This document shows positions 45,611-57,440 of a stretch of DNA of 64,000 nucleotides, piece after piece (position 1 is the first letter of the stretch; every line of letters begins with the position of its first letter). The notes under the pieces were generated by a model. The model did no database searches and was not told where the DNA came from. It worked only from the letters and a program-made list of their open reading frames with translations. Location: contig JAKSXM010000002.1 of the NCBI GenBank assembly GCA_022575985.1, positions 19,207,001-19,271,000 of the forward strand, given 5' to 3'. The DNA is from Anagrus nilaparvatae. Taxonomy: Eukaryota > Arthropoda > Insecta > Hymenoptera > Mymaridae. A program made the position numbers and the translations under genes.

Positions 45611-48540
45611 TTTTACCGATTTTCCGGGATTCTCCAAACGATTTATGAAAGGTTCGTTTTCAGCGCAAACTTTGAATACCTTTTCTTTAACAAAAATAGT
45701 TTTTAGCTTTATATAGAGCATAGAAAAAATAAAATAAAAAAATCAGCTCACAGAAAAGCATTTTTAAAAACTAAATCGAGTCCAATAAGTTTTTTTAAAA
45801 TCCCAAACTTTCACCAATCCTTGAGGTCAATTTCACTAAGAATTGCTCATATAAAAAAAAGTCTACTTAATACTTTTAATTTCTGAAGTTTATGGACTAT
45901 CCTTGTTACTTAGTGAAATTAATTTGCTTTTAATTTATTTAAAGTTATTTAAACAATTCTATTGTTTAGTTATTATTATTATTATCAAATTTATTTGTAA
46001 TATACGTCAAAATACAGTAAATTCTTGTTTTATATTAGTTAATTAATTTCAGAAGTAAATATATAATAAATTTTATCGTTAAAATTAGTCAACAATAGTA
46101 AATTATATATAAAATTAAATCAAAAAGGTAAATATATAAATTTGTAATTTTAATATATAAATTATAAATTTAATGAAACCATCGCAGGTGCTTTATTTGA
46201 CAAATATAGTCCCTTTTGCAATCGTTTGTTTATATCTAAACAAATATTCCAAATATCTAGGTAAATCCCAAACTTGTATTCACACACAGTCAGTCTAAAA
46301 CTTAAATATTAATTAAAATTTTCTCTTTTAATACTAAAAAAACTTAAAAAAAGAGCATAATATTTCAACTGACCCCTAATTTAACTTTTTATATGCTCTA
46401 ATTAAAAATAATTTAAAAAATTACAAAATTATAGAAAAAAAAAGTTGAAGCTATTAAATAATAATAAAAAGTATATTTTTTTTTTCTAATGTTTATATCT
46501 ATAAAATAAAAGTTTTTTTTTGTATTTGACTGTGTGCAAAAACAAAGCTTTTTTTTACAACTTCAAAATGAATAGTTGAAGTATAATCCATTTAATGCAT
46601 ACAAAAAAAATTTTTTTATGCGAAACATATATGCATAATAAATTTTTTAACGATCGTACAAATTAAATAGAAATAAAATATTTTATAGTACTTATAAAAT
46701 AATAATAAAAAAATTTTGATTGTTAGAACACACTTTAGTTTTTGAAATATTTTATTTTTATATTTTTAAGCACGATCACCCTTTGAATTCAATACATAAA
46801 TGAAATCGTGCATTAAAAGTTTGTCAGGTCAAAAAAAGGAAAAGTCCTAAAAAAGTGTCGTGGAGAAATTCGACCCCTAGGTCATATCGATGCCTCTAAC
46901 ATGCTTTATTGAACGCCCGTGTGTAGATATGAATGTTCTAGAAATTGTATCCTCTTGATCTCTGAAACTACTCAATGGATTTCAACATTTTTTTGCTCGG
47001 GTTTTGGTTATCCGATCTATTGATGACATTTTCAGTAGGAAGTAATTCATATGAACCGTTTTAGAATTGATCGAAATAATTCCTAAATTAGTCTAAAAAT
47101 TCCAAAAATGAACGATTTTTTGCTTTTAATTGGGCAAAAAGGACTTGTAATACCTTGGTTTTTTTGTAAAATTTTTATTGCAAATGACCTAAAACGTAAA
47201 GAGAACTGAAAAAAATTTACGTGGCTCATTTAGGATATGCGCACAGGCGTACGATGCGAAAAAAATAATTTTATTTAAAGAAAAAAATAATAGTATTTTA
47301 AGTATCGAGGACGTAAAATTTTGGCGCTAGTGTGCTAGCGCCAGTGCTTGGCGAAGCCAGGTATACAAATGTTCACTCGGTGTTCACACTAGTGTTTAAA
47401 GTTTTTCGCCCATGGTGTTTACGATATTTCTTGTATATCTAGGCATATAACGCGCCTCGGCTTTACGGTTTCTGTAGATGGGGCCTTAAGAAAAAAAAAT
47501 TCGCTAGACACAAGCGGCATTTCGGTAACCGCAAGCAGAATGATTCCGCTTGTTGCAAACGAATTTTTTCTTCAGTTTATTATATACAACATGAAAATGA
47601 TTCAATACCCAAAAAATTAAAGATAAGTTTAGTGATTTGTCCCCCAGAACCAAACCTAACCTAAGTAGTAGCCTGAAAAAATTTATCAAAAAACTCACTG
47701 ATTTCCGTTGGAACTAGACCACGACAGATTCCCGAAATCTTAAAAAAAAATAACATTTTTTGGGCTTTTTTAGATTTTATTTCATTTCTCTGACCCATAA
47801 ACAGATAATACTCTGCTCATAGGCTATAAAAAACTTAATTAACATGTTCCACCACTTTTCAAAAAAATATTTTTAGTGGCCTTAGGGCCTTTTTAAGACT
47901 CTGAAATATAATTTTGAATTTTTCGAAAATTGTTTTTTAAACAAATATACCATCTTCAAATTTTTATTTTATATTCCTGCACGGAACAACACAAATACGC
48001 ACTGCAACATGGCTGCAACAAACAGAATAAGGTGACTGTGCTAAAACCAGAATAGCGCTCTCGGTTTTGTTACTGCAGTATATAAAATTATCCTTCACTG
48101 CGATGAATTTTTGATTCAAATAAATTTTCTTTTTATTCAAAATTTTTCTGACAAACTTACCTTTTTATTTTATAAAATATTCTAAATTTGATAATGATAA
48201 CAAGAAAAGTATAACCGTATGCAAAATAAATTTTTGAACCAAGAATAATAATAAAAAACATTCATAAATCAAAATTATATGAGCGCAAGACTCATATAGT
48301 TTTACAATTCAAATAATAATAAAAAAATTCGATTTAATTTTTTAGGTTTTTTTAGCTCAAATTTTGAAACATATGCCAAAAATCCAAAACAGAAAGAACT
48401 TGAAATTATTAAAAATTATCTTTTTCGTTCTGAAAATATATAAATTTTCAATCTTTTAGTTTAGCCTTAGTTCAGTTGGTATGGAATCCCTTAACTAAAA
48501 TAATTATTCATTAATTATATTAATAAAGTTTTAAAATAAG
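45611..48540. other. intergenic DNA with repeat fragments
   Basis: No gene supported. A block at about 46885-47200 ('ggtcatatcgatgcctctaa', 'acgcccgtgtgtagatatga') looks like a degraded mobile element but has no recognisable domain. 47296-47420 is a reverse copy of the GC-richer repeat (see separate entry). Confidence 0.45.
47296..47420 (-). repeat. GC-richer dispersed repeat, inverse copy
   Basis: 'agtatcgaggacgtaaaatt', 'gctagtgtgctagcgccagt' and 'cgcccatggtgtttac' correspond to the reverse complement of 10742-10940 and 51354-51535. Confidence 0.6.
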
Positions 48541-48773
48541 GTTTTATTTAAAATTTTACAAAATAACATTAAAATATGCTAAATAGCATAGAATTTCATT
48601 TATAATTTTTAAAAATACCAATAATATTTATACAACGATAAATTAACATTTGCATAACTTCATAAATTCATGTAATTAAATAACATAACAATAATAATAA
48701 TTAAAATTAAACTTTCATATTTCAAATACACAACAATCTTAAATCGAAACTTAAAAATAGAATAACACTTTTT

Positions 48774-49796
48774 TTAATACACGTGCAAAGTACAAATTAA
48801 ATCACAAATTAGTTCTGGAAAAATACTCTTTAAAATTTCATAAGCATTCGTGTTAACAATAAACGAAATATTGTCCCTAATAAAATTCAAGCAAAATTTT
48901 TTCAATATTCGACAATTGAAATCAATTGAAAATGACAGAACTCTAACGAAATTAGAGGAATTTAAATTTTTGCACAATTCTATTTCACAATATCTTTTCA
49001 AAGAGTCAAATTCATAATTTTTAGCGATGTTTAATATAAGAGCCATTCTTTCAATATCCTTGAATTCTATTTTTCGGTGATATAGAAATTGAATTATATC
49101 TTCAAATTGGTCGATACTTAGATCGCTAATTACCATCCCAATATAACTGCTGTTGTATTTGTATTGCTCTTTGTGTTCGAGTATTAAATTTTCGAATTTT
49201 TTACTTTCTGATATCAGCAATTCAGAATTTAAATTAAACGCTTTATTATCTATGATAATCATTAAGTCATCTGATTTTTTATTTTCAGGATTTTTAATTA
49301 CTGAATTTGCTCCTAAATCGATAAAAGTCTCAATTTTACAATGCACGTCGATTATTAAATTTAAATGCTTTTGTAATTCGATATTTTTCAATAAAATGCG
49401 TAATTTTTCACCAGACTTAACAAATTTTACTAAATTATCTTCTACTGTTTCTACATTCCAATTTTTAAAGGAAACCTTTACTGACATATGGACTTCACTC
49501 CTGTTATCTTCAATGTACAAAAAATTCATAAAAAATAAATATGTGACATTTTCACTAATACTTTCATCTGAAGTAGATGACGAAGATTCAACGGATGAGT
49601 TTGATCTTAACTCAAAATTCCAGAAAGTCGGAGGACTGGTATCGATTTCTACAATTGGCGATTGGATTGATTTAAAATTGTTACTTTCAGAATTTTTTTT
49701 ATTAAAATTTACAGTCCATCTTATATCGTTCCAATTCTTACTTCGTTGAAGAACGCTTGTTTTGCCTAATATTGGTGATAACATGTAATCTGACAT
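48774..49796 (-). CDS. BTB/POZ domain protein (TD-POZ / SPOP-like)
   Basis: Single-exon 340-residue frame. The C-terminal half carries a BTB/POZ fold: S-D-D-L-M-I-I-I-D-N-K-A-F-N-L-N-S-E-L-L followed by S-E-S-K-K-F-E-N-L-I, then the I-Q-F-L-Y-H-R-K-I-E helix and a C-terminal extension with A-K-N-Y-E-F-D-S-L-K-R-Y-C-E (residues about 185-305). The N-terminal 170 residues, with F-W-N-F-E-L and F-L-Y-I-E-D-N-R-S-E-V-H-M-S-V-K-V, could be a very diverged MATH domain with an acidic/serine insert (about 65-85). In the SPOP and TD-POZ class, BTB binds Cul3 and MATH binds substrate for ubiquitination; that role is inferred from family only. A likely acceptor (TTATTTCAG) sits about 10 bases before the ATG. 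A possible AATAAA lies at 48543-48548 (minus). A 198-codon antisense frame here is a shadow. Confidence 0.82.
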   Translation of the reverse strand: MSDYMLSPILGKTSVLQRSKNWNDIRWTVNFNKKNSESNNFKSIQSPIVEIDTSPPTFWNFELRSNSSVESSSSTSDESISENVTYLFFMNFLYIEDNRSEVHMSVKVSFKNWNVETVEDNLVKFVKSGEKLRILLKNIELQKHLNLIIDVHCKIETFIDLGANSVIKNPENKKSDDLMIIIDNKAFNLNSELLISESKKFENLILEHKEQYKYNSSYIGMVISDLSIDQFEDIIQFLYHRKIEFKDIERMALILNIAKNYEFDSLKRYCEIELCKNLNSSNFVRVLSFSIDFNCRILKKFCLNFIRDNISFIVNTNAYEILKSIFPELICDLICTLHVY

Positions 49797-49869
49797 CTTT
49801 ACTTACTGAAATAAAAATATGATTTTTTAGTATCAAAAACCCTTAAATTAAACATAATATTTGTAACTT

Positions 49870-50457
49870 ACAATTTTTTTGTAAATAAAATTGTAAAAAA
49901 ATTACACAAATAAATGAAGAAAAAATTATTGATATAAAAACAAGACTCTCAAAACATAGTAGTTATTGAAATTATAAATTTATACTGATGACAATAACAA
50001 CAGGAGAGGATAATAACAAAATTAAAATAAACACACGCGCAAAATTTAGTATTTAGATAAATAATCTTATAAATAATAAATTTTATGGTTTTTGATAATT
50101 TTGGTAAAGTAGAAAATGAGCTTATCTAGTAACAAAAATTATTACTTGAGTCACTCAAAATGAAAGTAGTAGTTTTCATTACAAGTGAAAAAAGGAAATT
50201 TTTACATTAATGTAAGAAACCGGTGGTTGAAACTAATAAATTGGGTAAAAGAAATTTTTTAAATTGAATTCTCTGTGCTTAAAATTAATTTTATGAAAAT
50301 GAATTTGAACTTACAAATATAGTTTATACACAATTAGCAGTTATCAAGTGGAACTCAATGACTTAGATGTTTTATAATTACTCATTTCACCAAAATTAAA
50401 AATAAAATTTAATCAAAGTGGTAGATATAAAAGTTCAATATAGTAACAAAGGGTATA
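49870..50457. other. intergenic AT-rich DNA
   Basis: Upstream of the BTB gene. No gene, RNA or repeat recognised. Confidence 0.45.
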
Positions 50458-50808
50458 GGGCAAAAGGGCCAACTTTTCCAAACGCCAGAGCTATTTGTCC
50501 AGAAAATTTTTGTGTAAAATTTACTCCCACATAAACAAAAGTGAAAAATATGTTTAACCACAATATTTTCGAGGAGTAAAGTTATGGCATTCCTGCACTC
50601 TGCACTATTTTTTGAAAAATAATTAATTCTTAAATTTTCTAATCTTTGAAAATTGTTAATTTCTTAAATTCTAAATTAAATTATATTTTTATTTAAAAGA
50701 AACCTTTGAATAAAATTTTGATAATTTTTTGGCTATTTGACCAGAAAATCTATTTAACCAGAAACAGTTGAAAATTTTCTGGACAAATAGACCTGGCCTT
50801 TTCCAAAT
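50458..50808. repeat. possible MITE with inverted subterminal sequence
   Basis: 'gagctatttgtccagaaaat' near the left end is the complement of 'attttctggacaaataga' near the right end. The interior again has 'atttgaccagaaaatc'. Ends are 'gggcaaaagggcca' and 'ggccttttcc'. No target duplication resolved. Confidence 0.45.
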
Positions 50809-51353
50809 AAATGATAACAACAACAACTTAGAATACTTTAAGTTTATAGACTTAAGATAGTATATATTTCAGAATTTATTGTAATTTCGATTTTTGGATT
50901 TATTACTATTATGAGTAAACATGTTCCATGCTCGTTGGTTTTGTAGGTTATAAATTTTTTTTATTGATATCAATTACTCAACGAACTAACTAACCTCAAA
51001 AATAACAAAAACATAATATAAACAATAAAACAATTAATTTTAACATATTAACAATGAAATTTGTATGAGCCAATCAGAATGACTCTTTTGGCGATGACAA
51101 TGTACATAGTTACCGTATCGATGACTAACTTATTTTTAGGATAGGATTTTAAGAATCGTTTTATATTTCTTTGCAATTACAATAACAGTATTAATTCCAT
51201 AGGCTTAAAAATAGCAGAATAATTTTTTTTTAAACTGATTTTGAAAGATTTGTCAATATTTTGTTTTTTCGTAACATTTTAAACCATATGATTAATTTTA
51301 AAGAATTAAAAATTATCAATTAGAACAATGTAAACAAAAATTTTTTATAGTTC

Positions 51354-51535
51354 CGGGCGTAAAAATCGTGCGTAAAACTTGTCACGGAATTTTCTGCACT
51401 CGTTGTACGCCTTGGTAGAGGCAAAAAATATTGTAAGCTCCATGGGCAAAAAACTTTCGAGACTAGTGTGAACTTAGACGCTAGTGCTCATACTAGCGCT
51501 AAAATTTTACGCTTTTGATACTTAATATATTTTAT
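51354..51535 (+). repeat. GC-richer dispersed repeat, copy 2
   Basis: 'cgggcgtaaaaatcgtgcgt' to 'ttacgcttttgatacttaat' is collinear with 10742-10940. Confidence 0.65.
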
Positions 51536-51654
51536 TAGTTTGAAAAAATTTTTTTTAAATTTTCCAGACAAATGTTTTTAAACCCTTTAAGGGTTGTGAG
51601 GTTACGAAACGTTTTGCTAATTGAAGTGCTAATATTTTGTAAACAAAACCAAAA

Positions 51655-51850
51655 ATTTGTTATCAGTGACCCAAAAAACGGGTCAAACTTATAGGGATTA
51701 AATCTGAACACTCATAGGCAAATCCATAAAAAATATCCGTTTTAGGGGTGATTTTTGCTAAATAAAGGGTGAAGCCCCAATATCTTTTATAAAAAAGCTC
51801 CCGAAATTTGTAATCCGCGACCCGAAAAACCTCTGCTAGAACAAATCTGG
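51655..51850. repeat. fragment carrying the shared foldback core
   Basis: 'cagtgacccaaaaaacgggt' and 'aatccgcgacccgaaaaacc' are two copies of the core found in the foldbacks at 10372, 38636 and 34091. Confidence 0.5.
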
Positions 51851-52502
51851 TGGTTGCTAGGAACAATGCAGATATCTGTTTCCCCGTATAACCACTGGCT
51901 GACCACTGGAGTATTTATTCATCGACTCATTTTTTCAAAAAGTACTACCGTACTATCTTATTGAACGCATTTAATTGGGACTGAAATCTCCAAGAAAAAG
52001 CTCAACAGATAAAAAATAGTTCAAAAAATCTGAATTTCCAAATACCTTAAATTGCATAAAAACCAAATAACAAAATATAAAAACATTTATTTAAAAAAAA
52101 GTTACATTGTTTAAAAAAAAAAAAAATAAGAAAAAAAATACATGTTAACTTATGTGACCTCAAATAATTTATATAAATAAATATATACAGAAAAATCCAA
52201 TAAGTAAAAAGTTTTGTTATAACATAGCTATTTGTTATCACAGTATCAATACAAGAAATAATATGTCGCAGTAAAAGTTGATGAGGAAGAAGCAATAGCA
52301 AGCAAGCAAAAAAAAGAAAACAGTTCGATATTATATGATTATAGGTTAGGTTTGAAAAAAAAGCTCGTTTTTATATATAAAGTCATTTTTATATCCGATA
52401 TGAATCTCGCACGATCAATTATTCATTGCTTTGTAAAATTTTATTGAGTTAGCACATACAATGCAAACAAAATAGTTAAATTATTTTTTCATATAAAATA
52501 AA

Positions 52503-52901
52503 ATGTTTCAAGTTAAAAAAATGATTTTAAAAAATAAGACTTCAGAACTTTATAAAACTATTCGTCCAGTAATTTATATAATAAAATTTTTTGGCTTTGC
52601 TTGTCATAATTTTAATGGTGATAATAATGCTGATAAATATTTATGGTTTAATGTATTTTTTTCTGGTCTTTGGATATCTATTTATTCTTACTGTGTTATC
52701 AGTTCGTTTTTAAGATTTGGTGAAAAACGAAAGGATTATATGGTTTTGGATACAACTGAACGTTCTAAGGTTCTTTTTTTTGTATTTTTTAATATAAAAA
52801 GGATTTTCTATGCTTGCTTTTTGTGTTTACTATTGAATGACAAAATTTTGTTTCATTTTCTACTTTGCTTTTGTTTGCTTGAAATACTAAAATTTTCATA
52901 A
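52503..52901 (+). CDS. gustatory-receptor-like protein, N-terminal part only
   Basis: 132-residue frame. The start resembles insect gustatory receptors (7tm_7): S-E-L-Y-K-T-I-R-P-V-I-Y-I-I-K-F-F-G-F-A at about residues 14-33, where the family typically has L-Y-x-x-(L/I)-x-P-(L/I)-x-x-x-x-(K/R)-x-x-G. Three hydrophobic segments follow (about 45-68, 88-108 and 112-128). Family members have about 350-450 residues and seven membrane spans; here the frame stops after the third. No continuation was found in the AT-rich DNA downstream before the repeat at 53198. It is therefore a truncated pseudogene, an exon whose donor was not recognised, or a misread. The family call rests on the N-terminus and hydropathy, and no ligand can be inferred. 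Confidence 0.55.
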   Translation: MFQVKKMILKNKTSELYKTIRPVIYIIKFFGFACHNFNGDNNADKYLWFNVFFSGLWISIYSYCVISSFLRFGEKRKDYMVLDTTERSKVLFFVFFNIKRIFYACFLCLLLNDKILFHFLLCFCLLEILKFS

Positions 52902-53197
52902 AAAAATATATAATTTAATTTTTTACGTACGTAACGTCAGTCGTTTTATTGTTGTTTTTGTAACATTTGTAGTTTTTTATTATTGAACAATTGAAAAATT
53001 TAAAGAATTGAAAACGTAAGAATATTTTTTGCGATATAAGAAAAATTCTTTTTCTAGGAGAAAAGAAATATTTTATAAGCTTTGAGATATCTAATTTTTT
53101 TTAAATAAAAAGTAGATAATCGATAAACCAGAGAAAATAAAAAAACTTGAGATTTTGAAGTAAAATGTTTTATTGTTTAACGTGATTTTTTAAAGTA

Positions 53198-53775
53198 CAC
53201 TGAAAAATTGGGTAGCTTAAGTGAGTATTTAAGTATTAGAAGAAGTAAATTAATCTGTTATTTAAAAATTTTAAATGCACATTTTTTATCAAATTTAGAC
53301 TAGGGAAAAAAGCTTGAATTAAATCATTCGAACTGAACTACTTTAACCCCAATAATTTTCACTTCAGAGGCTATACTAATAAAAATTTTTAAGTAAATTT
53401 TTTTAGTTTAAAAAAAAATAATAATAATTTTTTAATATTTATGAAAAATCGAATACTCTGGATTTTTTTTTGAGATTTAGCGAAAAATACATGTGAATTC
53501 GCTAAAATAAATTGAGAATTTTCAATTTTTATTAACATTGGTAAATTTACAATTTTTCTTGAGTTTTTGTAATCCTACACAGCAAGATCATTTTTTAGTC
53601 CGAATAAAAATAAAACCATTAATGAATTTGAAAAAAAAAAATTTATTCCATAAAGTTTCATTTCAAATAAAATTTTTAAAAAATTCTACTAACTTTAATC
53701 TAAAACCGTATAATAATCATCTTTCAACATTCAACTATAAAAAACTTAAAAATAAACCATCGTAATTTAACAGTG
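53198..53775. mobile_element. possible MITE with CACTG ends and TA flanks
   Basis: TA + CACTGAAAAATT at the left and 'aatttaacagtg' + TA at the right. Only about 12 imperfect terminal bases mirror each other, so this is weaker than the 18865 and 25151 elements that share CACTG ends and TA duplications. The interior has no coding capacity. Confidence 0.4.
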
Positions 53776-54373
53776 TAATTTATTACAAAAGATCTTGATC
53801 ATTATTTTATTCTTTCTCTTTTACATGACTAATAAAATTTTCTTGCCTTCTTTTTTATGTAGTTTTTGAACAATAAAGTTTTATAACAACTACGCGACCC
53901 AAAGACACTGTGCCTTTTATTCTAAGAAACTTATTAAAAGCTTTAAAATGTTTTTATCCATAAAAAATCAAATTAAAAAAAAAAAAATTGTGTTAAGAAC
54001 AATAATTACAGAGGGTTCATAATGAAATTAGCTTTTTCTTTAACTTTTCTTAAAGGATTTTATTATTATATTTTAAAAAAACTTTTTTTTTTTAACTTTA
54101 ATAAAATAAGTTTTCTCATATTATTATTATTATTATTACTTTATAAAATGAAAATTTGATTAGATAAAAAAAAATATAGGGAAAATTTTATTTTTGAAAA
54201 TGCCTTGGGCAATTTTTATAGTTTTTAATATAATAAGCAAGATGAGTATAAAATTTCTTGGGTTTTATGGTTAATAGAAATGAAGGTGAAAAGTGTAAAG
54301 TGTATTTAAATATTGATGTTTTTTGATGATACACAGCTTTTGAAGAGCTGTTAGCATATATATATATATGTCG

Positions 54374-54677
54374 TAGTATAATAGAAAAGTAACATCGGTT
54401 TTTCGCATACAACTCTTAAATAAAGCATTTTAGAAAAAAAAATTATTTTACAAAATTTAAAGATCTTTTAGAAACGAGTAATTTGAGACCATTTAATTTT
54501 TTATTAACAAAAGTTAATGAAAATTATATAAATTGTTATAAAAAATTAATGAGTCGACATTTCGAGCTCTAAATGGTCTCAAAAATCTTTGAATTTGGTA
54601 AAATAATTTTTTTTTTCTAAAATGCTTCATTTAAAAGTTGTATGCGAAAAATCGATGTTACTTTTCTATTATACTAA
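54374..54677. mobile_element. MITE of about 304 bp with long inverted repeats
   Basis: AGTATAATAGAAAAGTAACA at the left mirrors 'tgttacttttctattatact' at the right. Inner parts ('ttcgcatacaact', 'aagcattttagaaaaaaaa') also pair, with arms about 125 bp. No coding capacity. Confidence 0.85.
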
Positions 54678-54849
54678 AATGTCATATAAAGTTTAATCAA
54701 TGTATGAAAACGTATATAAAAAGTTATCAATTTTTGATCGATGTAATTTTGAAGGAAAAAAAATAAAAGAATAAATATATTCAAAAAAGTGTTAGATTAC
54801 TTAATTTGTTTCTACACTCAAAAAAACTTTTAATGATAACTGCAGTTAG

Positions 54850-55570
54850 TAGTCCAGAAGCCGTATATTTTAGATTCATGCACTTTTTTTCTAAAATTTG
54901 TGCAAGGCTACTCATATGTGGTAGGTAAGTTTTTCGATACGTTGATTTCAAATTTTTAGGCTCCAACCCCGAGAAAACAGCCCTAATACCAAAAGACTCT
55001 ATTTTTCGGTCAATTTTAACATATTACTAAAGAAACATTTCTAATTTTTCTTGTAGTAATAAGTAATATGTTTTAGAGGTCATTAAATAAGAATATTTAG
55101 GTCCTGGCCTCAAAAACATATTAACCATTATTTGAAATGTTTCTTATGAAATAAATAATGATAATAATAATAAAAATAAGTTGAAATAAGTCAAAATAAC
55201 CTTCAAAATTAACCAAAAGACACGGTTTGTCAGTAGGACTAACTTTACGAGGTCAGGACCTAAACATTTGGAATCAGCGACCCTAAAAACCTTAACCCAG
55301 TCATGTTTATGCTAATTAAATAAATATTCTTATTCACCGACCTCGAAAATATATTACTTATCATAGTAAGAACAATTGGAAATTTTTCTTATGAAATATG
55401 TCAAAATTGACCGAAAAATATAGTTTTTAGGTATTAGGACTGTTTTCTTGGGATCAGAACTTAAAAATTTGAAATCACCCGAAAAACTTACCTATCTCAT
55501 ATAAAACCCACAAACATTAGAAAAAAAGTGCATATAACATATACGGCGACTAAAATTTGAAATTAGAGTT
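54850..55570. repeat. diverged foldback
   Basis: 'gtgcaaggctactcatatgt' to 'ctctatttttcggtcaattt' on the left is mirrored by 'aaattgaccgaaaaatatag' and 'aaaaaagtgcatataacata' on the right. Both halves contain 'cgaccctaaaaacct'-like cores. The centre is near 55190. Confidence 0.65.
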
Positions 55571-56859
55571 TTCAAAAATTGAAACTAACTAGTTTTAAAA
55601 AAATGTCCTAACGTGCAGTATGTGCACCCACGCAATTCAAATAAACTCAAATATATGATAATGAAACAAAACACAAAAGATTTAAATTTTCATCCCATAA
55701 AGATTTTTATTTTAAATCTAGTTCTTCAAATTCAAAGATCATAATTAGAAATTTTCGCCGAAGAAATTGAGTTTGACCACCTAATGAGCATTTATTATGA
55801 AGTTTTTTTCGAGATTTTTTTTCTATTTAAGTCGAAATTTAATGTGAGTATTTTTGCCTTACATAAAATAGTCCCAATTTAAAAATCATAATATTTAGAG
55901 TCACCATTTTCTATTTTTTGGACAAAATTTCAAAGTTTTGAACCTCGGAATTGTAATTATGGTCAAAATCCTACATTAAAAATTATTTTAGCTCACTTTA
56001 ACTTAAAAATTGTTTCTCAGTGTATAATTATTCATGTAAATAAATTCAAGTACTCATAAAAATATAAATTTATTATTTGCAAGCGTTAAAATAGTATAAA
56101 GCTTACAAGTTTTACGTTGTATTTTAATTTTATTCCAAAGTCAGTAAAATTGTAATAAATGCAAAAAAAATATTTAAAGGGTTTGTAAGTCAAAATAAAA
56201 GCATAAAATATAATTTTTGAAAATTTCCATATTTTTTTCATAAAAATAAAAAAAAAACGTATTTTTTAAATAAATGAATCGGATGCAATCTTTTAAAAAA
56301 CGTATAAAGTATAGTTCGAATTTGAAAATAAAATTATTGCCTATAGGTCAATAGTAATCAATTATTTATGCAGATTCTTTTACAGGAAATTAAAAACAAT
56401 AATTTTTAGTATAAACTAAATCTTGCTTTTTGAAAAAGCTTTCGCTATATTTTATATTTATTCTTCGTCTTTTCCAATATTCTCTTTATAGGTAAAATTA
56501 CTGCTTTTATGAATTTGAATAATGACATATGAAAACATTTCATTATTCTATGATAACAACAAAAATTGAAATAACAAAGTACTACAGCAGTTATTAAAAT
56601 GTAAAATACACGGTTAAGCTGCTGCGTTTGAATTTTGCTCGAATTGATTAGAAATTCAATGGTAATTTTAATTTCTTTTGCTTGAAAATTGATGCAACTA
56701 CACAGCAATTTGGTTAGCTACTACAAAGATAAATATTATAAATTAACTGATTACCGCCGACAAGGCCAATACAAGCTATTTGAGTTTTTTGGGTAAAATT
56801 TTATAAAAAATTACTTGCCACTAATGGTTTTAGAATTAAGAACTTATGAATTATTTAGT
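55571..56859. other. intergenic AT-rich DNA
   Basis: No gene or clear repeat recognised. An 87-codon minus-strand frame (56445-56708) has no recognisable features. Confidence 0.45.
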
Positions 56860-57190
56860 TTTTTGGTCTTTTTTGGTGTATAAACTTTCAGAAAAGGTCT
56901 ACAGAGGGTATAATCATCAAAAACAAGCTTTGCAAGTTTTTTTACACTGTTTTTCAGCCAAAACGTGCCAGTTTATTATTTAGAATTAGTAACCTCAAAA
57001 ACCCCCGGATATATATTTTAAGCCGAAAATACAAATGAATTTCATGAATATAAGTAAATGGCACATTTTAGGCGAAAAATAATTTAAAAAGGCTTTTGAT
57101 TTTTCTCCCCTGTACAGACTTTTTCTGAAAATTTGACCACCAAAAATGACCAAAAAACTTACTAAAGGGGACGAATTCCCAAATATACGT
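56860..57190. repeat. dispersed repeat related to 1393-1570
   Basis: 'ttcagaaaaggtctacagag' + 'ggtat' is the complement of 'accctctgtagaccttttct' at about 1525. A second similar phrase ('ctttttctgaaaatttgacc' + 'accaaaaatgaccaaaaaac') lies at about 57118-57162 in the opposite direction. Confidence 0.55.
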
Positions 57191-57344
57191 CTAAAAAACC
57201 GTAAAATTTCCAAAAAAGTTCTGAAAAGCATACAAAAGTTACACTCTAGTGGGGGCGATCGCCACTTTGCCCCTCACCCCCGCTGAATCCGACACTGCAA
57301 TTCATAAATTTCTAGTCCAGAAACTATTATTTCTTTCAAGTGTC

Positions 57345-57440
57345 ACACCGAACGAAAAGTTTTGTTATAATTATACTCGCTGCACAATACACCATCTCAG
57401 ATGGTTATTGAAGTTAAACACAAAACTTTTCGTTCGGTGT
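57345..57440. repeat. hairpin with 20-bp perfect stem and 5S-rRNA-like loop
   Basis: 57345-57364 (ACACCGAACGAAAAGTTTTG) and 57421-57440 are exact reverse complements. The 56-nt loop reads 'ttatactcgctgcacaatac' + 'accatctcagatgg' + 'ttattgaagttaaaca', which resembles the internal part of 5S rRNA (ATACCACGCTG, then CGGTTCTC, then CCGAAGTTAAGCA). It may be a 5S relic or the head of a 5S-derived SINE. Not a complete 5S gene. Confidence 0.45.

Noticed and set aside
49153..49749. 198-codon plus-strand open frame
   Set aside because: It is antisense to the BTB gene and has no recognisable features; the minus frame has a clear domain.
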